Positions 24,504-31,561 of a DNA stretch of 35,635 nt are shown here, piece by piece. Origin of the DNA: an uncultured Duodenibacillus sp. (GTDB taxonomy: Bacteria > Pseudomonadota > Gammaproteobacteria > Burkholderiales > Burkholderiaceae_F). The stretch spans positions 1 through 35,635 of the forward strand of contig CALXOY010000068.1 of NCBI GenBank assembly GCA_944390145.1, read 5' to 3'. Each line of letters begins with the position of its first letter. Position 1 is the stretch's first letter. The notes under the pieces are model-generated. The model saw nothing but the letters and a program-made list of their open reading frames with translations. It had not been told where the DNA came from and ran no database searches. A program made the translations under genes and the position numbers.

Positions 24504-26369
24504 ATGCCCCGCTTTTTTCTGCCGCTTGCCGCCGCTCTTTGTCTGGCTTTCGCCGGACCGGCGGCTTTCGGGCAGAACAATGTGCAGACTTTCGCCGGAC
24601 CGGCGGCTTTCGGGCAGAACAATGTTCAGGCCGACCATCGTCCCGTCGTGCGCATCGGCTTGATCGATACGTTTTCGCCGGACTTCTACATCAACACCTA
24701 CGCCCCGACCATCCAGTACCTCAAGCATCGCCTGCCGCAGTACCGCTTTGAGTCGGTGGAGTACGCCAACGGGCTCGACTTCACGGAAAAAGAAGCCAGC
24801 GGCCTCGACTTTTTGGTGAGCAGCGCCGGCACTTATGGCATCCGTGCGCAGGCTTTCGGCGCCGAGCATATCGTGATTCGCAAGCGCTCGGACGTCAAAA
24901 ACGCCTCCCGCAGCGTCGCGGCTGTCTTTGTTGCGCGCGCCGACAACAAGGCCGTCAACACGCTCAAGGACATGCGCGGCCGCCGGGCGACGGCAACGAC
25001 CAGGGCAAGCTTTGACGGGTGGCTTGTGGCAATCGACGAAATTGCGCAAGCCGGCTTTGACCCCGAGGACTTCTTTTCGAGCGTGCAGTTCACCGAATTC
25101 AGCTTTCCGGACGTGATCAGCCGCGTGTTGATCGGTGAAGCGGACGTGGGCGTCATGACGCGCTGCCAGCTTGAGCGCATGGAAGAGCAGGGCATTGTGA
25201 AGCCCGGCGCAGTCAAGGTGATCAACGCCAAGGAAACGGAAGGCGAAGCGTGCCGGCGCTCCTCCGACCTCTATCCCGCCGAAGTCGTCGCCGTCTTTCC
25301 GCACACCGACGCCGAACTTGCCAAGGCCGTGACGATCGCCCTTTTGCAGATGCCCGTCTACGACCACGGCTCCGAAAATTGGGAGTGGGTCACCGTCAAC
25401 GACCTTGTCAACATTTCGGGCCTCATGGAGCGATTGTCGCTCGGCAGCTTTGCCTATCAGAGGGACTTCACCCTTGAAGCGCTGGCCAAGCGCTATTGGC
25501 GCGAAGTCGTGCTGATCCTCGCGCTCATTGCAGCCACGCTCTTTCACATCCTGCGCGTGGATTCGCTTGTGATGCAGCGCACACGCGAATTGGTGCAGAC
25601 CGTCAAGGAAAAGGAGGCGCTTTTGGAGCGCATGAAGCGCACGCAGCAGTACCTGCAGCTTCTGGAGCGCAATACGATCGTGAGCCAACTCTCCAGCCTT
25701 TTTGCCCACGAGATGAAGCAGCCCGTCACCAACATCATCAACTACGCCGCGGGCGTTGCGATGTTGAGAAGGTCCGGGCGCGGCAATGACGCCATGGTCG
25801 ATCAGGCGCTGGATGCGATCAATGACCAGGCGCACCGCATGGCGCAGATTGTCGACCGCGTGCGCGCCTATGCCCGGCGCGAGCCGATGGAAAAGTCCGA
25901 CTGCCGGCTTGCCGACATCGTCAAATCGATGTTGGAAAACTTCCGGATGGCGCAAAAGCCGGAAAGCGCGATCGACGTGCATGTTTCGTCCGACATCTTT
26001 GTTTCGGCCGAGCCCGTGGCGTTGGAGTTGCTTCTTTTAAACCTCGTGCGCAACGCCGAACGGGCGGCAGCCGCGGGCAGCAGCCCCCGGGTCTGCATTG
26101 AAGCCAAAACAGAAGAGGGGCTTGTGAAGGTGACGGTCTCGGACAACGGCCCGCGCGTGGACGACGCGCTTTTTGAGCGGCTCGGCCGCATCGGCGGCGT
26201 GCGCAGCTCACAGGGCCTTGGCATGGGGCTTGCGATTGCCAAGGGCATTGCCGAAAATCACCGCGGCCACCTTGAATTTTCCCGTTCCGCGGGCGGCGGA
26301 CTGGCGGTGACGCTGGTGATGCCGCTGGCGCATCCAAAGGACAATGAAAATGAAGACGCAGACGCCTGA
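24504..26369 (+). CDS. TtrS-like sensor histidine kinase with PhnD-type periplasmic domain
   Basis: This 621-residue inner-membrane two-component sensor starts with a signal peptide (MPRFFLPLAAALCLAFAG). A PhnD/SsuA-type substrate-binding domain covers about 45-320 (VVRIGLIDTFSPDF, FLVSSAGTYG, MRGRRATATTRASFDGW, SRVLIGEADVGVMTRC). One TM helix spans about 334-350, then a coiled coil. The phosphoacceptor block is FAHEMKQPVTNI (H402). The HATPase parts are LLLNLVRNAERA (N box), VSDNGP (G1) and GLGMGLAIAKGIAE (G2). The architecture is that of TtrS, the tetrathionate sensor, but the ligand cannot be read from sequence. The regulator gene overlaps its 3' end. A 42-bp in-frame duplication (24547-24630) lengthens the signal peptide/mature junction by 14 residues. 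Confidence 0.92.
   Translation: MPRFFLPLAAALCLAFAGPAAFGQNNVQTFAGPAAFGQNNVQADHRPVVRIGLIDTFSPDFYINTYAPTIQYLKHRLPQYRFESVEYANGLDFTEKEASGLDFLVSSAGTYGIRAQAFGAEHIVIRKRSDVKNASRSVAAVFVARADNKAVNTLKDMRGRRATATTRASFDGWLVAIDEIAQAGFDPEDFFSSVQFTEFSFPDVISRVLIGEADVGVMTRCQLERMEEQGIVKPGAVKVINAKETEGEACRRSSDLYPAEVVAVFPHTDAELAKAVTIALLQMPVYDHGSENWEWVTVNDLVNISGLMERLSLGSFAYQRDFTLEALAKRYWREVVLILALIAATLFHILRVDSLVMQRTRELVQTVKEKEALLERMKRTQQYLQLLERNTIVSQLSSLFAHEMKQPVTNIINYAAGVAMLRRSGRGNDAMVDQALDAINDQAHRMAQIVDRVRAYARREPMEKSDCRLADIVKSMLENFRMAQKPESAIDVHVSSDIFVSAEPVALELLLLNLVRNAERAAAAGSSPRVCIEAKTEEGLVKVTVSDNGPRVDDALFERLGRIGGVRSSQGLGMGLAIAKGIAENHRGHLEFSRSAGGGLAVTLVMPLAHPKDNENEDADA
24547..24630 (+). repeat. 42-bp in-frame tandem duplication in the sensor gene
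   Basis: Two adjacent 42-bp copies (24547-24588 and 24589-24630) differ at two bases only. Each encodes FAGPAAFGQNNVQ plus T or A. The copies straddle the end of the signal peptide, so each carries a possible cleavage site (PAAFG/Q). The near identity argues for a recent slippage or unequal exchange. Confidence 0.95.
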
Positions 26370-26976
26370 CTTGATCCGTATTGTCGACGACGACGCCTCG
26401 GTGTGCGCGTCGCTTACCTTCATCCTGCAGATTGCCGGCTTTGACGTTGTCTCCTACAACAGCGCGGCGCAGTTTCTCGAGCAGGCTTCCGAACTGCGGC
26501 CCGGCTGCATCCTGCTTGACGTCAAGATGCCGGGCAAAAGCGGACTGGAGCTTTTTGCCGACATTCAAAGCCGCGGCATGCTGCTGCCGGTGATCTTCCT
26601 CACCGGGCACGGCGACATCGAGATGGCGGTGCAGGCGCTGCACGACGGCGCGTTCGATTTTCTCGTGAAGCCCGCCGAGCCCGAGCGCCTTATCGAAAAG
26701 GTCAAAAAGGCGGTGGATCACTGCAAGCGAATCCGCAGCGAAGCGCGCGAGCAGCGCGAAGTCGATGAGCTGATGGCGCGGCTTACGCCCACCGAAAGGG
26801 AGGTGGCGCAGCTTGTGGCCAAGGGCCTGACCGTGAAAACCATCGCCCAGATTCTGGAGGTGAGCGAACAGGCCGTGAAATCCCACCGCTCGTCGATCTA
26901 CCGCAAGCTTGATGTGATCAACCCGGTTGAAGTCGCCTCCGTCGTTCTGCAGTGGCAGGGGAGGAATTCACGATGA
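26350..26976 (+). CDS. FixJ/TtrR-like response regulator
   Basis: This regulator of about 208 residues comprises a receiver domain (1-120) and a LuxR/FixJ-type helix-turn-helix (about 140-200). Acidic pocket residues are in IRIVDDDAS, the phosphoacceptor is D57 in CILLDVKMPGKSG, the conserved Thr is in FLTGHGD, and the Lys in LVKPAE. The output block is LTPTEREVAQLVAKGLTVKTIAQILEVSEQAVKSHRSSIYRKL. I prefer ATG 26350, 8 bases after AAAGGA; ATG 26344, two codons earlier, is possible. It overlaps the kinase gene by about 20 bases and the next gene by 4 (ATGA), so all three are translationally coupled. Its likely targets are the reductase genes here. Confidence 0.93.
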   Translation: MKTQTPDLIRIVDDDASVCASLTFILQIAGFDVVSYNSAAQFLEQASELRPGCILLDVKMPGKSGLELFADIQSRGMLLPVIFLTGHGDIEMAVQALHDGAFDFLVKPAEPERLIEKVKKAVDHCKRIRSEAREQREVDELMARLTPTEREVAQLVAKGLTVKTIAQILEVSEQAVKSHRSSIYRKLDVINPVEVASVVLQWQGRNSR

Positions 26977-28436
26977 CCGCCCGCCGGAAAATCCTTGCCG
27001 CCATGGCCGCCGCGCCCCTTTGCGGCCTGGCCGGGCGGGCCGCAGGCGGCGAGGCGCCGCAGGCCTGGGATCAAACCTTCGACGTGGTGGTCGCCGGAGG
27101 GGGCGGCGCGGGGCTCGCCGCCGCCGTCTCCGCCGCGCAAAACGGCGCCTCGGTGTGCCTCCTCGAAAAGCTTGCGATGCTGGGCGGCGATACGCTTCGA
27201 AGCACGGGCTACTTTTCCTGCGTCGAGCCAAGGCGGCAGAAGATGAACGGCATTGCCGACTCGATCGACCTGCACTGCCGGCAGACGATGCAGGCCGGCC
27301 GCAATCTCGGCAACCCGAAGCTTGTGCGGCTCATGGTCGAAGAAGCGCCTCAGACTGTCGCCTGGCTTGAGTCCTGCGGCGTGCTCTTTCAGGACGCGGT
27401 CTACGAGATTTACGGCTCGGGCTACCGGCGCTGCCTAAAGCCCCTTTTGCCGCGCGGCACGGCCTATGTGCGCGCCTTGAGCCAGAAGGCGATGGAGCTT
27501 GGCGTGAAAGTGCTTCTGGAAACCCGTCTCACGGATCTTTTGATCGACGCAGGCGGCCGCACGGCAGGTGTTGCCGCCCAGCTTTCCGACGGCCGCATGC
27601 TTGCCGTCCGGGCGAAAAAGGGCGTGATTCTTGCCACCGGCGGCTTTGGCGCCAATGCGGCGATGGTTGCGCACTACGCGCCGGAATTGGCGGGGCTTGC
27701 CACGGACAATTCGCCGGGCTCCACGGGCGACGCCGTCGAGCTTGCCCAGCGCCTCGGGCTTGCCTTGGAAGGCATGCCCTACGTGGAATGCGTGGCGGGC
27801 AATCCGCCCGGGCGAAAGACCCATGCAAGGCTCTTCATTCCGTCGGACTTTGTGCTCATCAATGAAAGGGGCGGACGCTTTGTTGAAGAGGATGCGCTGC
27901 GGCTGACGCTCACACAAGCGATTTTGCGGCAGCCCAACCGGCGCTGCTTCACGGTCTTTGACATGCAGGGCGTCGAGCATCTCGATCCGATTTCGCAAAA
28001 GGGGCTCTATCAGGCGCTGGTGGCCGACGAAGCCTTCAATGCGGCGACCCTGGGCGAGCTCGCCCGCATGATGCAGGTGCCGCAGGAGGCCTTTGCCCGC
28101 GAAATCGAGCGCTACAACAAGAGCGCCGCCGGGGCGGGGAAAGCGCCTGCGGCCGCTCCCAACAAATGCACCCGCATCGGCTGCACGCCGCTTGTAAAGC
28201 CCCCGTTTTGGGCCTATGAGGTGGGCTTGACCGTGCACTACACGCCGGGCGGCGTGACGGTGAATGATGCGGGCGAGGTGATGAGAACCGACGGCACGGC
28301 TCTCAAAGGCCTTTGGGCCGCAGGAGAAGTCACGGGCAGCGTGCACGGCGCCAACCGCCTGGGCGGAAACGGGCTTGCCGATGCCATGACCTTTGGCCGG
28401 CTTGCCGGCAAGGCGGCCGCCTTGAGCAAAGCATAA
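26973..28436 (+). CDS. Tat-exported FAD reductase, fumarate/urocanate-reductase-like (flavoprotein 1)
   Basis: This 487-residue flavoprotein has the FAD-binding 2 domain of flavocytochrome c / urocanate reductases, with no haem domain. It starts MTARRKILAAM, a Tat-like twin-Arg signal. FAD Rossmann motif: VVVAGGGGAGLAAAV (38-52), then the acidic LEK. By eye, R310 in EEDALRLTLT aligns with the catalytic Arg402 of Shewanella Fcc3, H422 in TVHYTPGG with its His pair, and R462 in HGANRLGGN with Arg544. The Fcc3 segment bearing Thr377-Glu378 is not recognisable, so the substrate is probably not fumarate. The start ATG 26973 overlaps the regulator stop (ATGA) with GGGGAGGAA upstream; a GTG at 26952 is open but unneeded. 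Confidence 0.9.
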   Translation: MTARRKILAAMAAAPLCGLAGRAAGGEAPQAWDQTFDVVVAGGGGAGLAAAVSAAQNGASVCLLEKLAMLGGDTLRSTGYFSCVEPRRQKMNGIADSIDLHCRQTMQAGRNLGNPKLVRLMVEEAPQTVAWLESCGVLFQDAVYEIYGSGYRRCLKPLLPRGTAYVRALSQKAMELGVKVLLETRLTDLLIDAGGRTAGVAAQLSDGRMLAVRAKKGVILATGGFGANAAMVAHYAPELAGLATDNSPGSTGDAVELAQRLGLALEGMPYVECVAGNPPGRKTHARLFIPSDFVLINERGGRFVEEDALRLTLTQAILRQPNRRCFTVFDMQGVEHLDPISQKGLYQALVADEAFNAATLGELARMMQVPQEAFAREIERYNKSAAGAGKAPAAAPNKCTRIGCTPLVKPPFWAYEVGLTVHYTPGGVTVNDAGEVMRTDGTALKGLWAAGEVTGSVHGANRLGGNGLADAMTFGRLAGKAAALSKA

Positions 28437-28476
28437 ATGACTAATGTTCCTCCTTTTGCCGTGAAAAAGCAATAGA

Positions 28477-28492
28477 CCGACGTTTATGTCGG
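28477..28492 (+). promoter_or_regulatory. Inverted repeat upstream of flavoprotein 2
   Basis: CCGAC-GTTTAT-GTCGG forms a perfect 5-bp inverted repeat, 40 bases after the flavoprotein 1 stop and 103 bases before the next ATG. It could be an operator for the local regulator or a small RNA hairpin. No T-run follows, so it is not a standard terminator. Confidence 0.35.
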
Positions 28493-28594
28493 CGCGGCGG
28501 CGATCTTCATAACATTGCCTGCGTGAAGAAGCAGGCGCAGCGGGCGCTTCAAGCCCGCCGCCCCGGCTCAAAAGAAGACCAAGAGGAGTGTCAA

Positions 28595-30088
28595 ATGTCC
28601 GAAATTCTCAATTCCCGCCGCAACTTCCTGAAGACGGCCGCTCTGGGCGGCGCCGCCATGATCGGCGCCGGCGCGAGCGCTGCCGCCCAGGCGGCTCCGA
28701 AGAAGATCAAGGAGTCGACCTACGACTTCGTGATCGTGGGCGCCGGCTGCGGCGGCCTTGTCTGCGCCATCCGCGCCGCACAAAACGGCTTGAAGCCGAT
28801 TCTCGTGGAAAAGATGGGGTCGCCCGCGGGCAACACCGTTTATGCCGCAGGCTTCATGCTCGGCGTGCACACCAAGGCGCAGCAGGCCAAGAACGCCAAT
28901 GCCAATGACACGACCGAAAAGTTCTACGAAGACATGATGAAGGTCTCCCAGGGCAAAGGCGACAAGGCGCTCACCCGCTACGTGGCCGAGCATGCCGACA
29001 CGACGATGAACTGGCTCATGGACTACGTGGGCGTCAAGTTTGCCGCCGGCATGAAGCTCGTCTTCCCGATGCTCGAGCGCGCCCACCTGCCGCTTGGTGA
29101 AGCCAAGCCGGGCGGAAAGCAGCTTGCCAACTACCTGATGGCCAAGGCCCGTCAGCTCGGCGTCAAGATCCAGTACAACACCAAGGTGATCGAGCTCATG
29201 ACCGATGAGAACACGGGCGCCGTCACCGGCGTTCGCGCCCGCACCAAGAAGGGCATCGAGATCATCAACGGCAAGCTCGGCGTCGTGCTCGCCACGGGCG
29301 GCTACTCCGCCAACCAGGGCTTGGTGACGCAGTACTGCGGCAGCGCCGCCGCTTCCATGCCGATTCGCGGCTCGCGCATCATTGCTGGTGAAAACATCGC
29401 GCTCACCCAGAAGGTCTTTGCCAAGCTCGTCAACGTCGATCAGTACCACTGCGGCCCGATTCACGGCCCGACCGGCGCCAACCCGCTCAACATCGTCAAC
29501 AACGGCGTGTGCGTGAGTGCTGATACGACCGAGCGCTTCACCGACGAAGGCAAGACCTACGTGCAGATGAGCCGCGACACCGCTGCCAAGACCAAGGGCA
29601 ACTGGGCCTTTATGATCGTCGACCAGGACACCCACGACATGAAGAAGCTTGCCAACGACTGGGAAAGCTACGCCCGCAACAAGGCTCCGGTCTATCAGGC
29701 CGATACGATCGAAGAGCTGGCAAAGAAGGCAGGTCTCGATCCCAAGAAGCTTGTTGCCGTCATCGACGAGTACAACAAGGCCTGCAAGAACAAGACCTGC
29801 GACAAGCTCACGCCGGCCAACAGCCTGCCTGATCCGCGTCCGGTGGCAAAGGCTCCGTTCTACGCCGTTCCGTTCCAGGGCGGCATGACGGCCACCTTCG
29901 GCGGCCCGCTCATCAACACGCGCGGCCAGGTGCTTGACACCGAAAACAACGTCATCCGCGGCCTCTTTGCCATCGGCAATGCCGCGGGCGGCCTCTTCTA
30001 CGACGACTACGTGGGCGGCGCACAGCTCACGAGCGCTGCCGTCTTCGGCTACGCCGTCGCCGACTTCATGAAGGCCAGAATGGCTTGA
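28595..30088 (+). CDS. Tat-exported FAD-dependent oxidoreductase (flavoprotein 2)
   Basis: This 497-residue flavoprotein carries a textbook Tat signal SRRNFLK (7-13), cleaved near AQAAP. FAD motif: DFVIVGAGCGGLVCAIR (44-60), then VEK. It shares the FAD-binding 2 fold with flavoprotein 1 but not its active site. The HGANRLGGN region of fumarate reductases is replaced by GLFYDDYVGGAQLTSAAVFG, as in tricarballylate dehydrogenase (TcuA)-like and ketosteroid dehydrogenase-like members. The substrate is unknown. ATG 28595 has AAGAGGAG 6 bases upstream, a strong site; the earlier in-frame start is not needed. Codon use is strongly biased to GCC, CTC, AAG and AAC, suggesting high expression. It may take electrons from the tetrahaem cytochrome downstream. 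Confidence 0.9.
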   Translation: MSEILNSRRNFLKTAALGGAAMIGAGASAAAQAAPKKIKESTYDFVIVGAGCGGLVCAIRAAQNGLKPILVEKMGSPAGNTVYAAGFMLGVHTKAQQAKNANANDTTEKFYEDMMKVSQGKGDKALTRYVAEHADTTMNWLMDYVGVKFAAGMKLVFPMLERAHLPLGEAKPGGKQLANYLMAKARQLGVKIQYNTKVIELMTDENTGAVTGVRARTKKGIEIINGKLGVVLATGGYSANQGLVTQYCGSAAASMPIRGSRIIAGENIALTQKVFAKLVNVDQYHCGPIHGPTGANPLNIVNNGVCVSADTTERFTDEGKTYVQMSRDTAAKTKGNWAFMIVDQDTHDMKKLANDWESYARNKAPVYQADTIEELAKKAGLDPKKLVAVIDEYNKACKNKTCDKLTPANSLPDPRPVAKAPFYAVPFQGGMTATFGGPLINTRGQVLDTENNVIRGLFAIGNAAGGLFYDDYVGGAQLTSAAVFGYAVADFMKARMA

Positions 30089-30138
30089 TGCAGGATTGAG
30101 GCGGGAATTGTTTCCGCACAAGCCTGATTGAAAAACTC

Positions 30139-30180
30139 CTCCCCGCTGTTTGCTGATGCCGGCACCGGCGGGGAGTTTTT
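30139..30180 (+). terminator. Intrinsic terminator between flavoprotein 2 and the cytochrome
   Basis: CTCCCCGC (30139-30146) pairs with GCGGGGAG (30168-30175) and is followed by TTTTT. The cytochrome ATG is 33 bases on, so read-through or a local promoter must express it; the terminator may set a high flavoprotein to cytochrome ratio. Confidence 0.85.
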
Positions 30181-30212
30181 ACCCCGAAAACTTTACTCCC
30201 CATCCGTCCCAA

Positions 30213-30566
30213 ATGTCGATGAAAACTCTTCTTTGCGCCTGCGCCGCCTTCTGCACCGCCCTTTTTGCGGCGGGAAGCGCCTCGGCGGCAGACTCCGCGA
30301 TGCCGCTCAAGGGCGCGCACAAGGCGATGAATCTGCCCTGCGAAGCCTGCCACGGCGACATCAAGCCCCGTGAAGTGCCCGAAGAATCCAAGTGCATGGT
30401 CTGCCACCAAAGCCGCGAGGCGGTGAAGGCAAAGACCGCAAAGTTAAAGCCCAATCCGCACTACGGCCATGACGAAACCGTGGAATGCACGGAGTGCCAC
30501 AAGGAGCATCAGGAAAGCGTCCTCTTGTGCGACGAATGCCACCAGTGGGGCTACAAAACGCCATAA
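30213..30566 (+). CDS. Periplasmic tetrahaem cytochrome c, flavocytochrome c3 haem-domain-like
   Basis: This protein of about 117 residues has a signal peptide (MSMKTLLCACAAFCTALFAAGSASA) and four CxxCH haem sites: CEACH, CMVCH, CTECH and CDECH. Spacing and the ECTECHKEHQES...CDECHQW block recall the N-terminal haem domain of Shewanella flavocytochrome c3. Additional His residues (GAHKAM, NPHYGHDE) could be sixth ligands. It therefore looks like the electron-transfer subunit of the reductases encoded just upstream, made as a separate polypeptide. No CymA-type quinol dehydrogenase is in the window to feed it. ATG 30213 or 30219 is the start; neither has a good ribosome site. A strong terminator follows. 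Confidence 0.9.
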   Translation: MSMKTLLCACAAFCTALFAAGSASAADSAMPLKGAHKAMNLPCEACHGDIKPREVPEESKCMVCHQSREAVKAKTAKLKPNPHYGHDETVECTECHKEHQESVLLCDECHQWGYKTP

Positions 30567-30591
30567 CCTCGCAAAACTTTTGCACACTCCC

Positions 30592-30630
30592 GCCCGGAAC
30601 GCTTTTCAAGGGAAGAGCGCCGGGCTTTTT
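30592..30630 (+). terminator. Intrinsic terminator after the cytochrome gene
   Basis: GCCCGG (30592-30597) pairs with CCGGGC (30620-30625). Inside, CGCTTTTC pairs with GAAGAGCG with one G-T, and TTTTT follows. The long two-step stem is a convincing terminator. Confidence 0.88.
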
Positions 30631-30796
30631 GCTGCCTGCGCTGCAGAACTTCATGCCGCTGACGGCGTAGAGCGCTTCCCGCTGGTTGCTGCAGCTCCTC
30701 TGACCGGTTCGCCGCATCCTTCATTGGCTGTTCGTATTCTGCGAGAAAAGGCTTCTTTTGCGGCGGGTCAAAGGCGCTGTCCGAAGCGGGTCAACT

Positions 30797-30904
30797 TTGC
30801 CGTCTGTCAGCACCAAGATCCGCCAGGAGGTTGAAAAGACCGCCGGCATCTTCGACAGGACCGGAAGGGCGGTGGGTGAGGCTTTGATCCTCTATTCCGA
30901 TTGA
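30797..30904 (+). pseudogene. RelB/DinJ-like antitoxin remnant
   Basis: One frame, ending in TGA at 30902-30904, reads LPSVSTKIRQEVEKTAGI then FDRTGRAVGEALILYSD. This follows the ribbon-helix-helix pattern of DinJ/RelB antitoxins (SVRID..VK..AE.IF...GL..S.AI..F). It has no start codon of its own, lacks the C-terminal toxin-binding part, and no toxin gene follows. The match is by eye over 35 residues, so it could be chance. It sits beside other decayed toxin-antitoxin genes, which supports the reading. Confidence 0.4.
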
Positions 30905-31040
30905 CGCAGCCGCAATTTCCTTGAGAGCAAAAACGCCCGGAAGCCCGGGTTTTGCCCGCTTGCGGCATTCCGCATTTCAGGTTGGCCGCGCATGGAATAA
31001 CTGCTAATATTTAAGCGCATATCGGTTATTTTGACGGTTA

Positions 31041-31051
31041 ATTACTGTAAT
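31041..31051 (+). promoter_or_regulatory. Possible operator of the hipB-like gene
   Basis: ATTAC-T-GTAAT, a perfect 5-1-5 inverted repeat, lies 27 bases before the ATG in an AT-rich leader. A wider pair, CTGCTAA (31001-31007) and TTAGCAG (31067-31073), flanks it. HipB-type repressors bind such sites in their own promoters; binding here is inferred. Confidence 0.4.
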
Positions 31052-31078
31052 AAGAGCGTTTATTTGTTAGCAGAAAAC

Positions 31079-31375
31079 ATGTCTGTGATTGCCAACCTCA
31101 AGTCCCCGAAGCAATTGCGCGTGCAGCTTGCCCAAAGGGCCAGGGAGCTGCGGCTGTCGCGCAACATGCGTCAGACGGACCTGGCTGAATGGTCCGGCGT
31201 GACGCTCGCCTCCATCCGGCGTTTTGAAAAAGAGGGCGAGATCTCGCTTAAGAACTTGATGTTGATTGCCATTGCGCTCAACCGGGCGGAAGATTTTGAG
31301 AAGGTGTTTTATCTGGACGAAGACATCGATCTTTTTAAGCCGGCACCCAAGCAAAGGCAAAGAGCGCGCAAATGA
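31079..31375 (+). CDS. HipB-like Xre-family helix-turn-helix regulator
   Basis: This 98-residue protein has one Xre/Cro helix-turn-helix: RELRLSRNMRQTDLAEWSGVTLASIRRFEKEGEISLKNLMLIAIAL (about 23-67). It ends in a short tail that includes FEKVFYLDEDIDLF, as in HipB-like antitoxins of this type. I start at ATG 31079; the upstream open extension of 16 codons has no support. The hipA-like remnant follows with a 4-base overlap (ATGA), the normal hipBA layout. Since the toxin is destroyed, this is an orphan antitoxin or regulator that may still repress its own promoter or act elsewhere. Confidence 0.85.
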   Translation: MSVIANLKSPKQLRVQLAQRARELRLSRNMRQTDLAEWSGVTLASIRRFEKEGEISLKNLMLIAIALNRAEDFEKVFYLDEDIDLFKPAPKQRQRARK

Positions 31376-31542
31376 GGACGAACGTTTTTCTCAATGTCGA
31401 AGGAAAGAGATGTCCGGTCGGCCTGTCGCGCATTACGATCAACGCCATCTTGGAGGAGGTGGACGACAGCCTTTCCCAATGGCGGCAGCTCGCCGGAAAT
31501 TGCGGCGTCAGAAAGCCCCCTGTGTTCAAACCGATCCGATAG
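31372..31542 (+). pseudogene. hipA toxin relic with internal deletion
   Basis: The ATG at 31372 overlaps the hipB-like stop (ATGA), the usual hipA start position. The frame encodes 56 residues: MRTNVFLNVEGKRCPVG, like the first strand of HipA-type proteins, then LSRITINAILEEVDDSLSQW and RQLAGNCGVRK, like the extreme C-terminal helix of HipA (a pattern such as AILDEV...VSQW..LA...GV). Full HipA proteins have about 400-440 residues, so nearly the whole kinase, including its catalytic Asp, is gone. The simplest reading is an in-frame internal deletion that left both ends joined. The match is by eye on short segments. Confidence 0.55.
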
Positions 31543-31561
31543 AAAGGCGCCGGGCTTTCTG
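31509..31561. terminator. Inverted repeat at the end of the hipA relic
   Basis: CAGAAAGCCC (31509-31518) pairs perfectly with GGGCTTTCTG (31552-31561) across a 33-base loop. The second arm shares GCGCCGGGCTTT-TGCTGCC with the terminator at 30615-30637. It may terminate the hip transcript and the convergent proA transcript, but it has no clean T-run. Confidence 0.45.

Larger units (their letters stand above)
30567..31078. other. Gene-poor stretch between cytochrome and hipB-like gene (512 bp)
   Basis: It holds the cytochrome terminator, a RelB/DinJ-like antitoxin remnant at 30797-30904, a small hairpin with flanking A and T runs at about 30929-30953 (CCCGG-AAGC-CCGGG), and the AT-rich hipB promoter region from about 31000. 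Nothing else coding is convincing in either direction. Confidence 0.6.

Noticed and set aside
24547..24630. CRISPR-like repeat
   Set aside because: Only two adjacent copies without spacers, fully inside a coding frame; it is a simple tandem duplication. I found no CRISPR array elsewhere.
24441..25982. 513-codon open frame on the minus strand inside the sensor gene
   Set aside because: It is a GC-driven antisense shadow. The plus strand there encodes a complete sensor kinase with all motifs, and the minus frame has no recognisable domain. The same holds for long minus frames inside the porin at 11412-12746, the feoB region at 14209-15414 and flavoprotein 2 at 28568-30121.
26952..26972. GTG start adding seven residues to flavoprotein 1
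   Set aside because: ATG 26973 overlaps the upstream stop as ATGA, has GGGGAGGAA before it and places the twin-Arg motif at the very N-terminus as expected.
28523..28594. Longer N-terminus of flavoprotein 2
   Set aside because: ATG 28595 has a strong ribosome site and gives a perfect Tat signal; the extension has no signal character.
30361..30717. 118-codon minus-strand frame over the cytochrome end
   Set aside because: It is antisense to the haem motifs and then runs through a terminator; no similarity or ribosome site was seen.
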